From Cynocephalus volans (lineage: Eukaryota; Chordata; Mammalia; Dermoptera; Cynocephalidae), in assembly GCF_027409185.1 (NCBI RefSeq), contig NC_084463.1:46044407-46108406 (forward strand): a stretch of DNA of 64,000 bases. Direction: 5' to 3'. The notes beneath the pieces are model-generated. The model made no database searches and had not been told where the DNA came from. It saw nothing but the letters and a program-made list of their open reading frames with translations. Of the stretch, positions 36,455 through 48,464 are shown in pieces. Position numbers and translations under genes: made by a program. The first letter of the stretch is position 1; the number at the start of each line of letters is the position of its first letter.

Positions 36455-37301
36455 AGGGAAATCTTCTTTTCTCCCACCTTTGGGGACCGTTATTTTTATG
36501 TCGGTATTCTTTTATAGAACACCATTTCTCCAATAATGCGAGGGGAAGCTTTTTCTAAAATCACGGACCGGATTCCGTAGAAAGGTGGGCGTAGGAGGAA
36601 GAATCTTAAAATGGCCTCATGACGTCCGCAACCTTTGCTCTCTGTGTCACCCTCCTCTTTTAAGTGTGGGAAGAATCTGTGATTTTTCCAGTCCGGGTGA
36701 ATAGAGGAAAGCTGACAGGCTGCTGCCACCATGAATCTGGTCTGTTGTACAAGAAACCACGGGGCAGCCTGGAGAGACACCCTCCAGCTGAACTGTGGAA
36801 AGTGTCACGAGGTGGGGAACTGCAGTGGCCCCTACGCTGAGGGCAGCCCACATTTGCCAGTCAGAAGCTGGGGCTCCCAGTCACACACCACCAGACACGA
36901 ATGATGCCAACACCCTGAGTGAGGTCAGAAGCCCATTCTTTCCTGGGTGAGCCTTCAGATGACAACGCATTTCAGGTGACTACTTGACTGTGTCTGCTGT
37001 CATCACTTCTCATCCCTTCTATTCCAGGGAAGGTAGGTGCCCTTCCTTCTCTCCACGGCCTTCTCTTCCACCCCGGCACAGCACAGCTGCATCACTGCAC
37101 CCATTTCCAGGGCTTCCTGCCCCCAGAACGCCCAGTGCCTCTGCACAAACGCATCTCTATTCCTATCAATCTGGACAAGCCTGAGAGTTTTCACAGAAAC
37201 ATTCGGGGGGAAAGTTAAAATCACCACCAGGCAGGCGCCCCTTCCACTCTCGCCCTGTTGTTTCCCCCAATTCACTCCCCTATCCCCTCACCTCCTCTTT
37301 A

Positions 37302-39255
37302 CTAGATGAGCACATTTCTGCTCAGTGAGTTGTCTTTGGCACACAGCTTTTGAAATTTCGGGAAGCTTCCCTCCCGTCCAAAGAGGGCAAAGAGGAAAAA
37401 GTGTGAATAATGTGGAGTTGTGTGAGTTCAAATTCCTTTAGTTTGAAAATCCAAAGAATTCCCATTGTCTGGATGAGAATTTCCAGCTGGGCTTCTCTGA
37501 GTCCTAAGGGCTGCGAGGGACTGGGCAGAGGAGCTCTCACGCTGGCCACCTGCGCCCCATCCCCATTTCAACTGAGCGGCTCTGGTTTTACAGTTGAGAT
37601 TTCAGTTGTGCAAAGAGTTCCTTTGCTGTTACTAAACACTTGATAGTGTCCAACTGGCTCCAGCCTGTGCCTGACAGTTGATAACACTGAATCCTGGGGC
37701 AGAACTGCTGCCTAAGGTCCCAGAAAGATTGACAGGCCTCTTCAACCAGCTCATCGCAGCCTCCAGTGTCCCTGGCCCCAGCGACTTCCAGGCTCACCGA
37801 GGAAGCAATGTTTAGCACAACAGAGGTCCCCGGTCGTCCCTGGTGCTCCTTCCCTGGTGGGGAGATGTCCTCCCTACCTCCCAATTTCTCTCCATGTCTT
37901 CTTCAGACAGTGAGCAGACGTGCCAGGCGGGGTACAGACAATGGCAGAGAGTGAGAAAAACGTCCTAAATTGTGGCTCTCCTGAGAAGGAAACACAAAAA
38001 TCTATGAAATGGAAAGCAGTTCCCGGGCCTTCCAGCTGTGATCCCCGAGGCAGGTGCTGATGACACGGTCGGCCACACTGTTGAATGGGGTAATGGTGGC
38101 ATGGACAGTTGCTGCCAGGTGCTCCTTGACCTTCTTGTTCTCCTGGGACCAGCGGGGGTTCCGGTGGTCACAGGGCACCACCTTCTTGCACACCTACTAG
38201 AGAGGAGGAGAACTTTGCGGGGGCATGGCCCACCCCAGTTCAGAATCCACAGTATCCTGCAATCCCCAGGCAGGTGACGGTGGTCTGAGCTGGAGCCCAG
38301 GAAGCTCAGCATGTGGCCGGAGGCTGGCAGGAGTCCCTGGGTTGGGTTCTCTACCCACTGAGGGTATTTAAGTACATGATGTCCCAGGCCTACCACTGCT
38401 GACGAAGGGTCTGTAACACTGCAGCCAGGTTATTCTCACCAGCCCCACCCCCAGAAGCTGTGCCGGGCATGCACATCTCAAGGTGGCATCTTAACCCATC
38501 CTAATGAGTCCTCTGGTCCATTTCCCCATTCAGATTCACACTCCCTTTGGAAGCTACAACTAGGGGCTCTACTTGCGCGTCTGCTACAGTGTCTAGTCCA
38601 CATCAGGTGCTAAATAAGTGCTGAAGCTGGTGAAGCCTCCTGGCAGGGTGGGTGGAACGGACCCATGGACCTGCCTGCACCTCAGTGAGCATCCTCCATC
38701 CCCAAATGGACCAGGGCCTGGCCTTGCTTCCCATACGTCCCAACTCATTTGATCTTCACAGTCACTCCGTGCACCTGGTGCTGTCGGTGCCCCATCTGTA
38801 CTGTTGACGTGTGGACAGGAACGTCACAGGCATTATAAAACTAGGTCAGTTCACGTGGTTAGTAAGATGCGTAACTGATACCAGACCCAGATCACTGCAC
38901 TCTGGTCACGAATGGCTGGTCTGGGACATCAGGTGCAAGAAGGAAGCTTCTCTAGGCCCTACTCTGCAGAGCCGAGCCACTCACCGTGTCCATCAGCATC
39001 ACCTGCTCTGCCAACAGCTTGGGAGAGAATGCCATGATGTCACGCATGTCCACACTGGGCTGGTTCATCGTATCACAGGACAGGGGTAGAAGGGCTCTGG
39101 AGATCACTCAAGTTCCAGCTCCATCACTGGAGGTGACCACTTCCCTGCCCCTGGTGTGGGCTCAGAAGATGCTCATGGATCCAGTCCTACAGGTGACTCT
39201 GGGTGCAGAGCAGGCAAGGCTGGCTCTAGAGCCTGTGTGGGAAGTGCCCGTTCTT
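37302..39255 (-). pseudogene. Antisense RALGDS-like relic (copy B)
   Basis: This has the same three exon remnants as in copy A. The linker exon 39255-38985 keeps its acceptor AG and GT donor but has an in-frame TGA. The RasGEF exon 38196-~38005 (KKVVPCDHRNPRWSQENKKV, then GDHSWKARE) opens with TAG. The 37372-37305 remnant has lost one T, shifting 'SRNFKKLCAKD' out of frame. The damage pattern differs slightly from copy A, but the shared TGA and TAG show it was dead before the segment duplicated. It converges tail-to-tail on the plus-strand gene. Confidence 0.8.
38742..38912 (+). repeat. MIR element relic (copy B)
   Basis: This is the counterpart of 20225-20395. Confidence 0.5.
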
Positions 39256-39426
39256 CTGGGCATGAAGCAGGTGCAGGAAAAAAAAAAGAAAAAAAAAGCT
39301 TCACCAGTATCACCATTTAATGAGGTCAATGGCTCATTTAACGTAACAGGCATTATGACCTTGGACAGTTCCTATGTAACAAGACTACTGAAAATGTTTC
39401 ATCCAATATACACACAGCAAAAGACA

Positions 39427-40017
39427 ATTAGCCCAATTTAAAAAATGGTCAGAGGAAGAGTCGGCCAGTTCGCTCTGTTGGTTAGAGTGTGGTGCTCTCA
39501 TACCAAGATCAAGGCTTAGGATCCCCACACAGGCCAGCCGCCGTAACAAACCAACCACAAACCTGCTCAGATAATTCAAATAAGCATTTCTCTAAGTGAG
39601 ATATAGGAAAGCCCAATAAGCACCGAAAGAGATATTCATCGTCACCCTTAAGGAAATGTCTATCAATACCGCAGTGACATAATGTGTCGTAGCCGTTAGA
39701 AGGGCTATAAATCAAAAAGACAGTCAAGACAAAGTGTTCACAAGGCTATGGAGATATCACAACCCTCATATATTGACGGAGAGACTGGAAAATGCTACAG
39801 ACTGCCAGGAAACCAGGTTGGTAGTTTTTCAAAATGTGAAATGTAAACTTACTACGTGGCCCAGCAATCCTACCGCTGGGTCCATATGAACGAAAACTGA
39901 AAATCTGTCCACACAAAAGTTTGTATATGAAACCTCAGATCAGCCCCACTTACACTAGTCAAACAGTCAAAACCACACAGAACGCCAAGGAAGAATACTG
40001 AAAGCTGCATGAGAGGA
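39427..40017 (+). mobile_element. Old L1 fragment with nested SINE (39460-39561)
   Basis: This is the counterpart of 20910-21500. The SINE starts 'tcggccagttcgctctgttg'. It is also clearly homologous, at lower identity, to 47440-48015 at the end of array unit 1. Confidence 0.7.
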
Positions 40018-40020
40018 AAA

Positions 40021-40086
40021 CACACACACACACACAGAATCTCTCATACAAACTGACACACACACACAGACACACACATACAAAGA

Positions 40087-40117
<31 letters not shown>

Positions 40118-40145
40118 TCACTCACTCACTCACTCACTCACTCAC
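40021..40145 (+). repeat. (CA)n and (ACTC)n microsatellites
   Basis: The CA runs are followed by about eight ACTC repeats. Length and composition differ from copy A (21506-21643). Confidence 0.93.
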
Positions 40146-40499
40146 TAAGTCACTCACTCACAAGAAAGTCCTAATACGGATTTCAGTAAATTCTTCAACA
40201 GAAAACGCCCAGTCCAGGAGACAAAGAGATCTTATAGTCAAATAAAAAATTCAACAACAACAACAACAAGACAAGAGCACTGTACCGGACAAGAGCATCC
40301 TTCAAACAGGGAGAGAGACAATCCTCTCCCAGACAGACGAAGGCCGAGAGGATCCCCCACAGCAGACCGCTCTCCCAAAGCGCTGCACAGGGCTCTTCCA
40401 ACTCAAAGATGACGCTGACGTGCCCCAGCACCACGTCCGCAGGGATGAAAGTCAGCAGTCATGGAAGTAGAAATACAAAGAACACACTCAACCTACAAG

Positions 40500-41230
40500 G
40501 AAGACGACAAAACCACTCCCCGCCCTCCCCCAGGGGCCTCGTCCCCACCGCCCTCGCACTCGCAGCAGCGGCGATGGCTCACCAGGCCCGGGACCCCAAG
40601 ACACGGCCCGTGACCAGGAAGCCACAGCCCAGCTGCACCTGCTACTCCGGTCTGGCCCCCGCACCGCCCCCGACCGGCTGCTCCCGCAGCAGCCCTGGGA
40701 CAAGGCGATCCTCCCTGCTGGGGACGCACGGACGGAAGGACGGACGGACGGACGGACGGCGGGGCAGCGCTGGGCTCCTGCGGAGGGGAGGAGGGCGCCC
40801 CAGCCTCCTGTCTCTGCCAGCGCCGGGCACCCCGCCCGCCGTCTGCATCCCTCCCCGCTGGCCTCTGCCCCCACTCCCGAAATCAGGACTCGGGGGACCC
40901 TCCTAAGACACCCCGCGGCGCGACGACGCTACTCCCCTGCCTCGCTCGGGAGCCACAGCCCCCTCACGTGGGCCCTACCTGCTCCGCCGCGCCGCGCCGC
41001 TCCTCTCGCCGGTCTCCTCCGTCGTCCACCGCTGCCGCTGCCGCCGCTGCGTCGTCCAGCGCTCCGGTGCACACGGGGACCGAGCAGGCTCTGGTGCGCC
41101 CGCCGGCCCGGCCGCGTCTGGGAGACGTGCGCGATCCCGGCCTCTCCAGGCCGCCTCAGGGGGAGGACTCGACACCCCAGACTGGGCGGGGTCGGGACAA
41201 GGGTGGGGGGAGGTGGAAGTGGCGGGAACA
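40500..41230 (-). promoter_or_regulatory. CpG-rich module M1 at the array edge
   Basis: The GGAC repeat (40722-40759) lies inside this CpG-dense block. On the minus strand a GC box (gggcgggg, 41184-41191) is followed about 200 bp later by GGCGGAGCAG and the donor gtaggg (last exon base 40979). The same three parts recur in modules M1 of later units and, as a paralogue, in modules M2. This suggests a CpG-island promoter with a first exon facing left, toward the antisense relic. No transcript evidence is available to me. Confidence 0.45.
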
Positions 41231-41631
41231 CAGGGGTGAATGCCCGCAGGGGGGTGGGGACTAATTAGATGCATCCTTGTGGACCCCAGCCTGGGCTCCA
41301 CAACCATGCCCTCTCCTATTCTCTACACACTTGCCATCAAGGATCCCCCGAATCCATTGGCCAGAACACCCCACAGAAGCAAATACTTAGGCCTAAACAA
41401 AATCAACTCCCGACTGGCACTTTGACAAGCTGGGAAATGTCAGGTGACTACCGTGACCCAGCAATTGTACTGCTGGAGACACACGCAGGAGAACTGAAAA
41501 CAGATGTCCCCACAGAAGTTTGTACATGAACGCTCAGATCAGTGTCACCTACACTAGCCAAAGAGTCAAACCACACAAATCACAAAGAAAGAACACTGAA
41601 ACGCATGGAGACAGAAACACACACATGCACA

Positions 41632-41664
<33 letters not shown>

Positions 41665-41964
41665 AAAAGGGTCCAAATACAGGTTTCAGCAAATATATGA
41701 ACAGAAACCTCACAGTCCAGGAAAGAATGGGATGTTGCAAAGTTTAGAAGCAGCAGAAGGAAAGACTTCCCTATCAAGAGGACTGTACCCAAACAAGGAT
41801 CCTTCAAACACGGACAGCAAAAGTCCTTTCCTAGGCTAACAAAAGCTGAGAGAATTCACAAATGTCTACGGAGAACTCTTCCAAGTCCAAGAAGATACTA
41901 ACAGGGAACCGCAAAAGGAAGGATAAAAACGCAGTGACAACACAGAAGACCATCGACCCACTCC
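41231..41964 (+). mobile_element. L1-derived link between the two CpG modules (unit 1)
   Basis: 'gacccagcaattgtactgct', the (CA)n at 41618-41662 and 'acaaaagctgagagaattca' are L1 landmarks. They parallel, in the same order, the text before module M1 (39840-40500), showing that L1 piece plus CA run plus CpG block were duplicated as one module. Unit 2 and 3 equivalents are 49225-49958 and 57223-57956. Confidence 0.6.
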
Positions 41965-42660
41965 TGAGAAAAGCGCTCCCGGCCTGGACCTCCCGCGGCC
42001 GCGTCTCCCGCCACCCTGCACTTGCACTTACAAGTGCACACGTGCACACTTGCACGCTGGCCCCCTGCCGCCCCCTCTGCTCCCCTGGCCCCGGGACCCC
42101 GAGGCCACAGCCTTGCCTTGCCGCCGCCGCGGCCGCTTATCCGGCCTGGCTCCCAGCACCGCCTGCCGGCCGGCCGCTCCCACGACAGCCCTAGCACGAG
42201 GCGAGCCCGGCGCGCAGGGGGGACGGATGGCGGGACAGCGCTGGGCTCCTCCTGAGTAGGGCAGGAGGGCGCCCCGATGTCACCGCCCTGCCGGAGCTGG
42301 GCACCTCGCCGCCGTCTGCTTTCGGCCGCCCCGCCCCTCCCCCACTCGCGGCTTCGGGGGACCCTCCCGAGGCACCCCGCGCCTCCCTCCTCTCTCACTC
42401 TGACACTGCGCCCCTGCCCTGCCTCTTTGGGGACCCACAGCCCCCTCCCGGGGGCCTTACCTGCTCCGCCGCCGCGCCGCGCCGCTTCCCTCGGAGGCCT
42501 CCTGGGTCCGCCGCTGCTGCTGCTGCGCTGCCGCCCCCTCCTCCCAGACATCCGGGCTCCAAGGGGAGGGGGGGTGGAGGCCCACAGTGGGCGGGGCCAG
42601 GCAGGTGCAGGACCGGCTGACAGGTGGGGGGTGGGGCTTGGGGGGAATGCCCTGGCGGCG
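41965..42660 (-). promoter_or_regulatory. CpG-rich module M2 (unit 1)
   Basis: This block is very CpG-dense (for example 'ccgccgccgcggccgcttat' at 42120). On the minus strand: a GC box gggcggggcc at 42589-42598, then ATG at 42551 (MSGRRGRQRSSSSGG, rich in Ser/Arg/Gly), then GGCGGAGCAG and a consensus donor gtaagg, with the last exon base at 42461. It therefore looks like a CpG-island first exon of about 90-130 nt. The open frame continues into the presumed intron, as GC-rich DNA often does. Copies are at 49959-50654 and 57957-58650. Confidence 0.45.
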
Positions 42661-42684
42661 GTAGGGAATAATGAAACACATTGC

Positions 42685-42688
42685 TATG

Positions 42689-42724
<36 letters not shown>

Positions 42725-45155
42725 TTTAGTATTAGTTTTTTATTTTATTTTATTTTGTCGACATACAATGTGGTTGATCATTGCGGCCAATTACAGAAAC
42801 CTCCCTCCCTCCTCCCTCTCCTTCCTCCCTCCCAACAATGTCCTTTCTGAAAGTTTGCTTGTCCTATCAATTTCAAGGAATTGCAATTGTCGCGTCTTCT
42901 TCCCCCCCCCCAATTTTTCTTTCTTTGTTTTTTTTTTTTTTTTTTCCTGTGTGCATTTATCTATTTATCTTTACCTCCCACAAATAAGAGAGAACGTGAC
43001 ATTTCTCTTTCTGGGCCTGACTTGTTTCACTTAATATAATTCTCTCTAGGTCCATCCATGTCGTTGCAAATGGCAGTATTCCATTCTTTTTTAAAGCTGA
43101 GTAGTGTTCCATTGTGTACATATACCACATTTTCCATATCCACTCAACTGATGATGGACATCTGGGCTGGTTCCAACTCTTGGCTATTGTAAATAGTGCT
43201 GCGATGAACACTGGGGAAAAGGTGTACCTTCGACTCCATGATTTCCATTCCTCTGGGTATATTCCCAGCAGTGGGATAGCTGGGAATGGTAGATCTACGG
43301 CAGATCTATCTGCAGTTGTTTGAGGAAACTCCATCCCATTTTCCATGGAGGCTGCACCCTTTTGCAGTCCCACCAACAATGTATGAGAGTTCCTTTTCCT
43401 CCGCAGCCTCGCCAGCATTTACCGTTCAGAGTCTTTTGGATTTTAGCCATCCTCACTGGGGTGAGATGGTATCTCAGTGTGCTTTTGATTTGCCTTTCCC
43501 GAATGCTGAGTGATGTTGAGCATTTTTTCATATGTCTGCCGGCCATTCGTAGATCTTCCTTAGAGAAATGCCTATTTAGCTCTTTTGCCCATTTTTTAAT
43601 CGGGTTGCTTGCTTCTGCCTCGTAAAGTTGTTTGAGTTCCTTGTATGTTCTAAGTATAAATCCTCTGTCAGATGCATATTTTGCAAATATTTTCTCCCAC
43701 TGTGTTGGTTGTCTTTTAACTATGTTAACTCTTTCTTTGGCTGTGCAGAAGCTTTTCAGTTGGATATAATCCCATTTCTTTATTTTTCCTTTGGTTGCCC
43801 GTGCTTTGGGGGTCATGTTCATGAAGTCTGTGTCCAGTCCTACTTCCTGAAGCGTTTCTCCTATGTTTTCTTTAAGAGGTTTTATTGTTTCGGGGTGTAT
43901 AATTAATTCTTCAATCCATTTTGAGTTGCCTTTAGTGTATGGTGAAAGGTATGGGTCTAGTTTCATTCTCCTGCATATCGATATCCAGTTCTCCCAGCAC
44001 CATTTCCTGAAGAGGCGGTCTCTTCCCCAGTGTACAGGCTTGGTGCCTTTGTCAAAGATCAGACGGCCGTAGGTGTGTGGGTTGATTTCTGGATTCTCCA
44101 TTCTATTCCACTGAGCAGTGTGTCTGTTTTTATGCCAGTACCATACTGTACTGTTTTGCTTATGATAGCTTTGTAGGAGAGTTTAAAGTCAGGTAGTGTT
44201 ACGCCTCCAGCTTTACTTTTTTGGCTCAGCGTTGCTGTGGCTATGCGTGGCCTTTTGTTATTCCATATCAGCGTCTGGATAGTTCTTTCCATTTCTGAGA
44301 AAAATGTCACTGGAATTTTGAGGGGGACTGCATTGAATTTGTATATCACTTTGGGTAGTATGGACATTTTCACTATGTTGATGCTTCCAATCCAAGAGCA
44401 TGGGATATCTTTCCATCGTCTTGTCTCCTCTCCACTTTCTCTCAGCAGTGGTTTGTAGTTCTCATTATAGAGATTTTTCACATCCTTGGTTAACTCGCTT
44501 CCTAAGTACCTTATGTTTTTGGTGGCTACTGTCAATGGGCAAGCTTTCTTGATTTCTCTTTCTGCATGTCCACTAATGGAGAATAGAAATGCTACCGGTT
44601 TTTGTGTGTTGATTTTGTATCCTGCTACTTTGCTGAAATCCTTTATCAACTCCAAGAGTTTTTTTGTAGAGCCTTCAGACTGTTCGACATATAGGATCAT
44701 GTCATCTGCAAACAGGGACAGTTTGACTTCATCTTTTCCAATCTGGATGCCCTTTATTTCCTTCTCTTCTCTGATTGCTCTGGCTAGTACCTCCAACACT
44801 ATATTGAATAGGAGTGGTGAGGGTGGGCATCCTTGTCTAGTTCCTGTTCTTAAAGGAACAGCTTTCAGCTTTTCCCCATTCAGGATGATACTGGCAGTGG
44901 GTTTATCATATACGGCTTTAAGTACGTTGAGATAGTTGCCATCTATGCCTAACTTATAGAAGGCCTTTGTCATGAATGACTGTTGAATTTTATCAAGTGC
45001 TCTTTCAGCAACTATAGAGATGACCGCATGGTCCTTGTGTTTGATTTCATTAATATGGTGTATCACATTTATTGATTTGCATATGTTGAACCAACCTTGC
45101 ATCCCTGGGATGAGTCCCACGTGATCGAGGTGAAGAATTTTACGTGTGTGTTGCA

Positions 45156-45156
<1 letters not shown>
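42685..45156 (-). mobile_element. 5'-truncated LINE-1 with broken ORF2 (unit 1)
   Basis: On the minus strand the element runs from inside the reverse-transcriptase region to a 3' tail. The tail is A-rich plus a TCAA repeat, seen as TTGA at 42689-42723. ORF2 pieces: 45156-44059 (reverse transcriptase, with [19 protein letters not shown] and the FADDMILY core), 44101-43295, and 43418-42957 (C-terminal, with YTMEHYSALKKNGILPFATT). They lie in different frames, so at least two frameshifts separate them. The endonuclease domain and ORF1 are missing. It cannot move by itself. Stops are few, so insertion was fairly recent and before the array expanded. Confidence 0.92.
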
Positions 45157-45191
<35 letters not shown>

Positions 45192-45390
45192 CCTGCCTTT
45201 CTCACAGTGTGATACACTGTGTCGTTGAAGTCACCACCAAACAAGTTCCTCACCAGACGTGTTACCTGGACTTTGGGCTTCCCAACATTTGAAACTGTAA
45301 GCCATAAAGACTGTTTCTTTATAAATCACCCAGTTTTAGGTAATTCTGTTCTAAGCAACAGAAATGGACAAAGACACATGCTACAGTAAT
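45157..45390 (+). mobile_element. LTR 3'-part, MaLR-like, after a (CT)n run (unit 1)
   Basis: (CT)n at 45164-45188 is followed by 'gactttgggcttcccaacat', 'gactgtttctttataaatca' and 'aacagaaatggacaaagaca', the order of a MaLR LTR 3' half, like 16080-16514. The 5' half was lost or displaced at the LINE-1 junction. Confidence 0.55.
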
Positions 45391-48015
45391 CAAAACCACA
45401 AGGTAGTAGACTAAAAACATTCACATCAACCAGTGAAACAAACTGGAGCCCCAAAATAAAACTACATATTTACAGTCAAATGATTTTTCAATAAAGGTAC
45501 CAAGAACGCATAACGAGCAAATGACAGTTTCTTCAATAACCGGTGTTGGCAAAACCGTGTATACACACTCAGAAAAATGAAGTTGAACCCTTCTCTTATC
45601 TTACACCACCTACAAAAATCGGCTCAATATGGATTAAAGACGGAAATGGAACACCTGAAACTGTAAAATTGCTAGAAGAAAACAAATGGGAAAAGCTCCA
45701 CAACATTGGCCTGGGCAATGATTTTTTGCAGATAGCCCCAAAAGCAAGGCGACAAAATCAAGCACAGACGAAAATGGGATTGCATCAAATTAAAAAGCTT
45801 CCGCACAGGAAAAGAACAAGTAGGAGAGCGAAGACACGATGACTGGAATGAGAGAAAATATTGGAAAACCGTACACCTGATTATGAATAAGTATCCAAAA
45901 CTACATACAAAATTCAAACAACTCAATAGCAAGACAACAACCCGATTTAAAAAACGGGCAGAGTAACTGAACATACGTTTCTCAGAATAAGACCTCCACG
46001 TGGCCAACAGGCTGATGAGAAAATGCTCAACCTCCCTAATCATCAGGGAAATACAAATTAAAATCACTAGGACACATAATTACTTCATACCCATTGGAAT
46101 GGCTATTATCAAAAAGACAAAAGATAACTAGCACTGGCAAGGACGTGGAGAAAAGGCTACCCTTGTACACTGCTGGTAGGAACGTACAACCATTACAGAA
46201 AACAGCATGGAGGTTTCTCAAAAATCTGTAAATAGAAGTACCGTATGACCCAGCAATCCCACTTCAGGGAATATCCCCCAAAGAACTGAAATCAATAGGT
46301 TGAAGAGATATCTGTACTCCCATGTGCACTGAGGCATTATCCATAAGAGTCAAGATATAGAATCAACCTAAGTGTTTATTAACAGACGAACAGATAAAGA
46401 AAACGTGGTCTAAGTACACAATGAAATACTATTCGGCCTTAGAAAAGAACAAAACTCTGTCATTTTCCAACAACTGGGATGCAACTAGAAGACATTACGC
46501 TGAGTGACACATGCCAGGCACAGAAAGACATGCTGCATGATTTCACTTGAATGTGGAAACTGGAAAGGTCAGACTCATGGAACTAGAGACCAGAATGATG
46601 GTTAGCAGAGCCTGGGAGCTGCGGGCGGGGGGGATGGAGGAACAAGGACGAAGGGAAGTTTGACCAATGGGTACAAAGTTTCACTCTGGAGAAATAAGGT
46701 CTGGTGATCTATGACACAGCAAGGTGACTCTAGTTAATAATAATGTATATTTCAGAATTACCAAAAGAGTGGATTTTCAGTGCTCTTACCACAGGGGGGG
46801 AAGTATGTGAGGTCACGAGTGTGTTACTTGCCTAACTTGCTCACTGCACAATGTACACATGTATGCAATTATCACATGGTGCCCCATAAACATATGCAGT
46901 TGCGAGCTGTCAATAAAAAGTAAAAATTCAAGTCCAATAAAAAGAAACACAGTGCAGCGCTGGCATAAAGTGTACATCAGAGGAACAGAATTGACTGGCC
47001 TAGAAGCAAGCTCATGCAGCTATGACAACTGGATTCTCACAAGTGCTTTGTGACCACAACAAATGGTGCGGAGACAACTGAATAGCCACATGGAAAGAAA
47101 TGAAATCGAGCCCTTTTCTAACCCCATACCCAAAAGTGAACACCACACGTGTCACAGAGCTAACTGTAAGAACTCAAACTACAACACTCGAGAAACACAG
47201 GAACAAACCTTTGTGATACCGGATTTGGTGGTGGTCTCTTAGGTAAGATGCCGAAAACACAAGAACCCATATAAAGAAAGAGTAAACTGGATATCATGCA
47301 ACGTAAAACTGCTGTGCTTTACAGGACACCACTGAGAAAAAGAAAAGACATCAGGCTGCACAGGAAAAATACATTTTCAATTCACAGATTAAGAACAAGA
47401 CTATAGAAAGAGCTCCTAAACGACAGTAGGCAGAATTTTTTAAAAAATGGTCAGAGGAAGAGTCGGCCCGTTAGCTCTGTTGGTTAGAGGGTGGTGCTCT
47501 CATACCAAGAGCAAGGGTTAGGATCCCCACACAGGCCAGCCGCCAGTAACAAACAAACCACAAACCTGCTCAGATCATTCAAATGAGCATTTCTCTAAGT
47601 GACAGATAGGAAAGGCCAATAAGCACCGAAGAAGATATTCATCGTCACCAGCAAGGAAATGGCTATCAATACCACAGTGAGATAATAGGGGGCACACATT
47701 ACAAGGCCTATAAATCAAAAAGACAGTCAAGACAAGGTATTGACAAGGCTATAGAGATAGCACAACCCTCATATATTGAGGGAGAGACTGGAAAATGCTA
47801 CAGACTGCCAGGAAACCAGGTCGGTAGTTTTTCAAAACGTGAAATGTAAACTTACTACGTGGCCCAGCAATCCTACCGCTGGGGACCTACGAACGAAAAC
47901 TGAAAATCTGTCCACACAAAAGTTTATATACGAACGCTCCGATCAGCCTCACTTACACTAGTCAAAGAGTCAAAACCACACAGAACGCCAAGGAACAATA
48001 CTGAAACCGGCAAGA
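45391..48015 (+). mobile_element. Old L1 ORF2/3'UTR fragments with nested SINE (unit 1)
   Basis: Two successive old L1 pieces in plus orientation are recognisable by 'tgggaaaagctccacaacattggcctgggcaat' type text (45685-45720) and again 'acaaacctttgtgatacc' (47203-47220). There is a complete 3' end near 46920. A tRNA-type SINE (47461-47566) interrupts the second piece at the same site as in copies A and B. There are no usable frames. Confidence 0.7.
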
Positions 48016-48022
48016 GAGGGGC

Positions 48023-48105
48023 GCACACACACACACACACACACAAACACACACTCACTCTCACACGCGCAAACACACACACTTACACACACACTCACAT
48101 AAAGT
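48023..48105 (+). repeat. (CA)n microsatellite, unit 1 end
   Basis: Imperfect CA runs with ACTC and ACGCGC interruptions. The counterpart at 56018-56095 is slightly shorter. Confidence 0.9.
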
Positions 48106-48464
48106 CTTAATACAGATTTCAGTAAATTCTTCAACAGAAAACTCCCAGTCCAGGAGAGAAAGAGACGTTCTAGCCAAACCAAAAATTTAACAACAACAAA
48201 AACAACAACAAAGCCTTTCAGACAAGAGCACTGTATGGACAAGAGTATCCTTCAAACAGGGAGAGAGACAATCCTCTCCCAGACAGACGAAGGCCGAGAG
48301 GATCCCCCACAGCAGACCGCTCTCCCAAAGCGCTGCACAGGGCTCTTCCATCTCAACGATGACGCTCACATGCCCCAGCACCACGTCTGCAGGGACGAAA
48401 GTCAGCAGTCATGGAAGGAGAAAAACAAAGAACACACTCAACCTGCAAGGAAGACGACAAAACC

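Larger units (their letters stand above)
26982..40757. repeat. Segmental duplication copy B (~13.8 kb)
   Basis: This is the same-orientation partner of 8472-22262. It contains exons 3-13 of the complete Ral-GEF gene, the antisense relic, LTRs, MER5A, the split L1 and the first part of a CpG-rich module. Since exons 1-2 exist only here, copy B keeps the ancestral arrangement on its left. Its right edge fuses with the 8-kb array at a GGAC repeat. Confidence 0.92.

Noticed and set aside
41898..42551. 217-codon minus-strand frame starting MSGRRGRQRSSSS as a complete protein
   Set aside because: It runs through a consensus splice donor at 42460 into what looks like intron, a CpG block and L1 text; only the first ~30 codons could be exonic.
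43114..44935. Plus-strand frames such as 44486-44935 across the LINE-1
   Set aside because: They are antisense shadows of L1 ORF2.
47461..47545. tRNA gene candidate ('gttagctctgttggttagag' and 'ggttaggatccc')
   Set aside because: The boxes belong to a tRNA-derived SINE; the stems do not close into a cloverleaf and the copy is inside L1.
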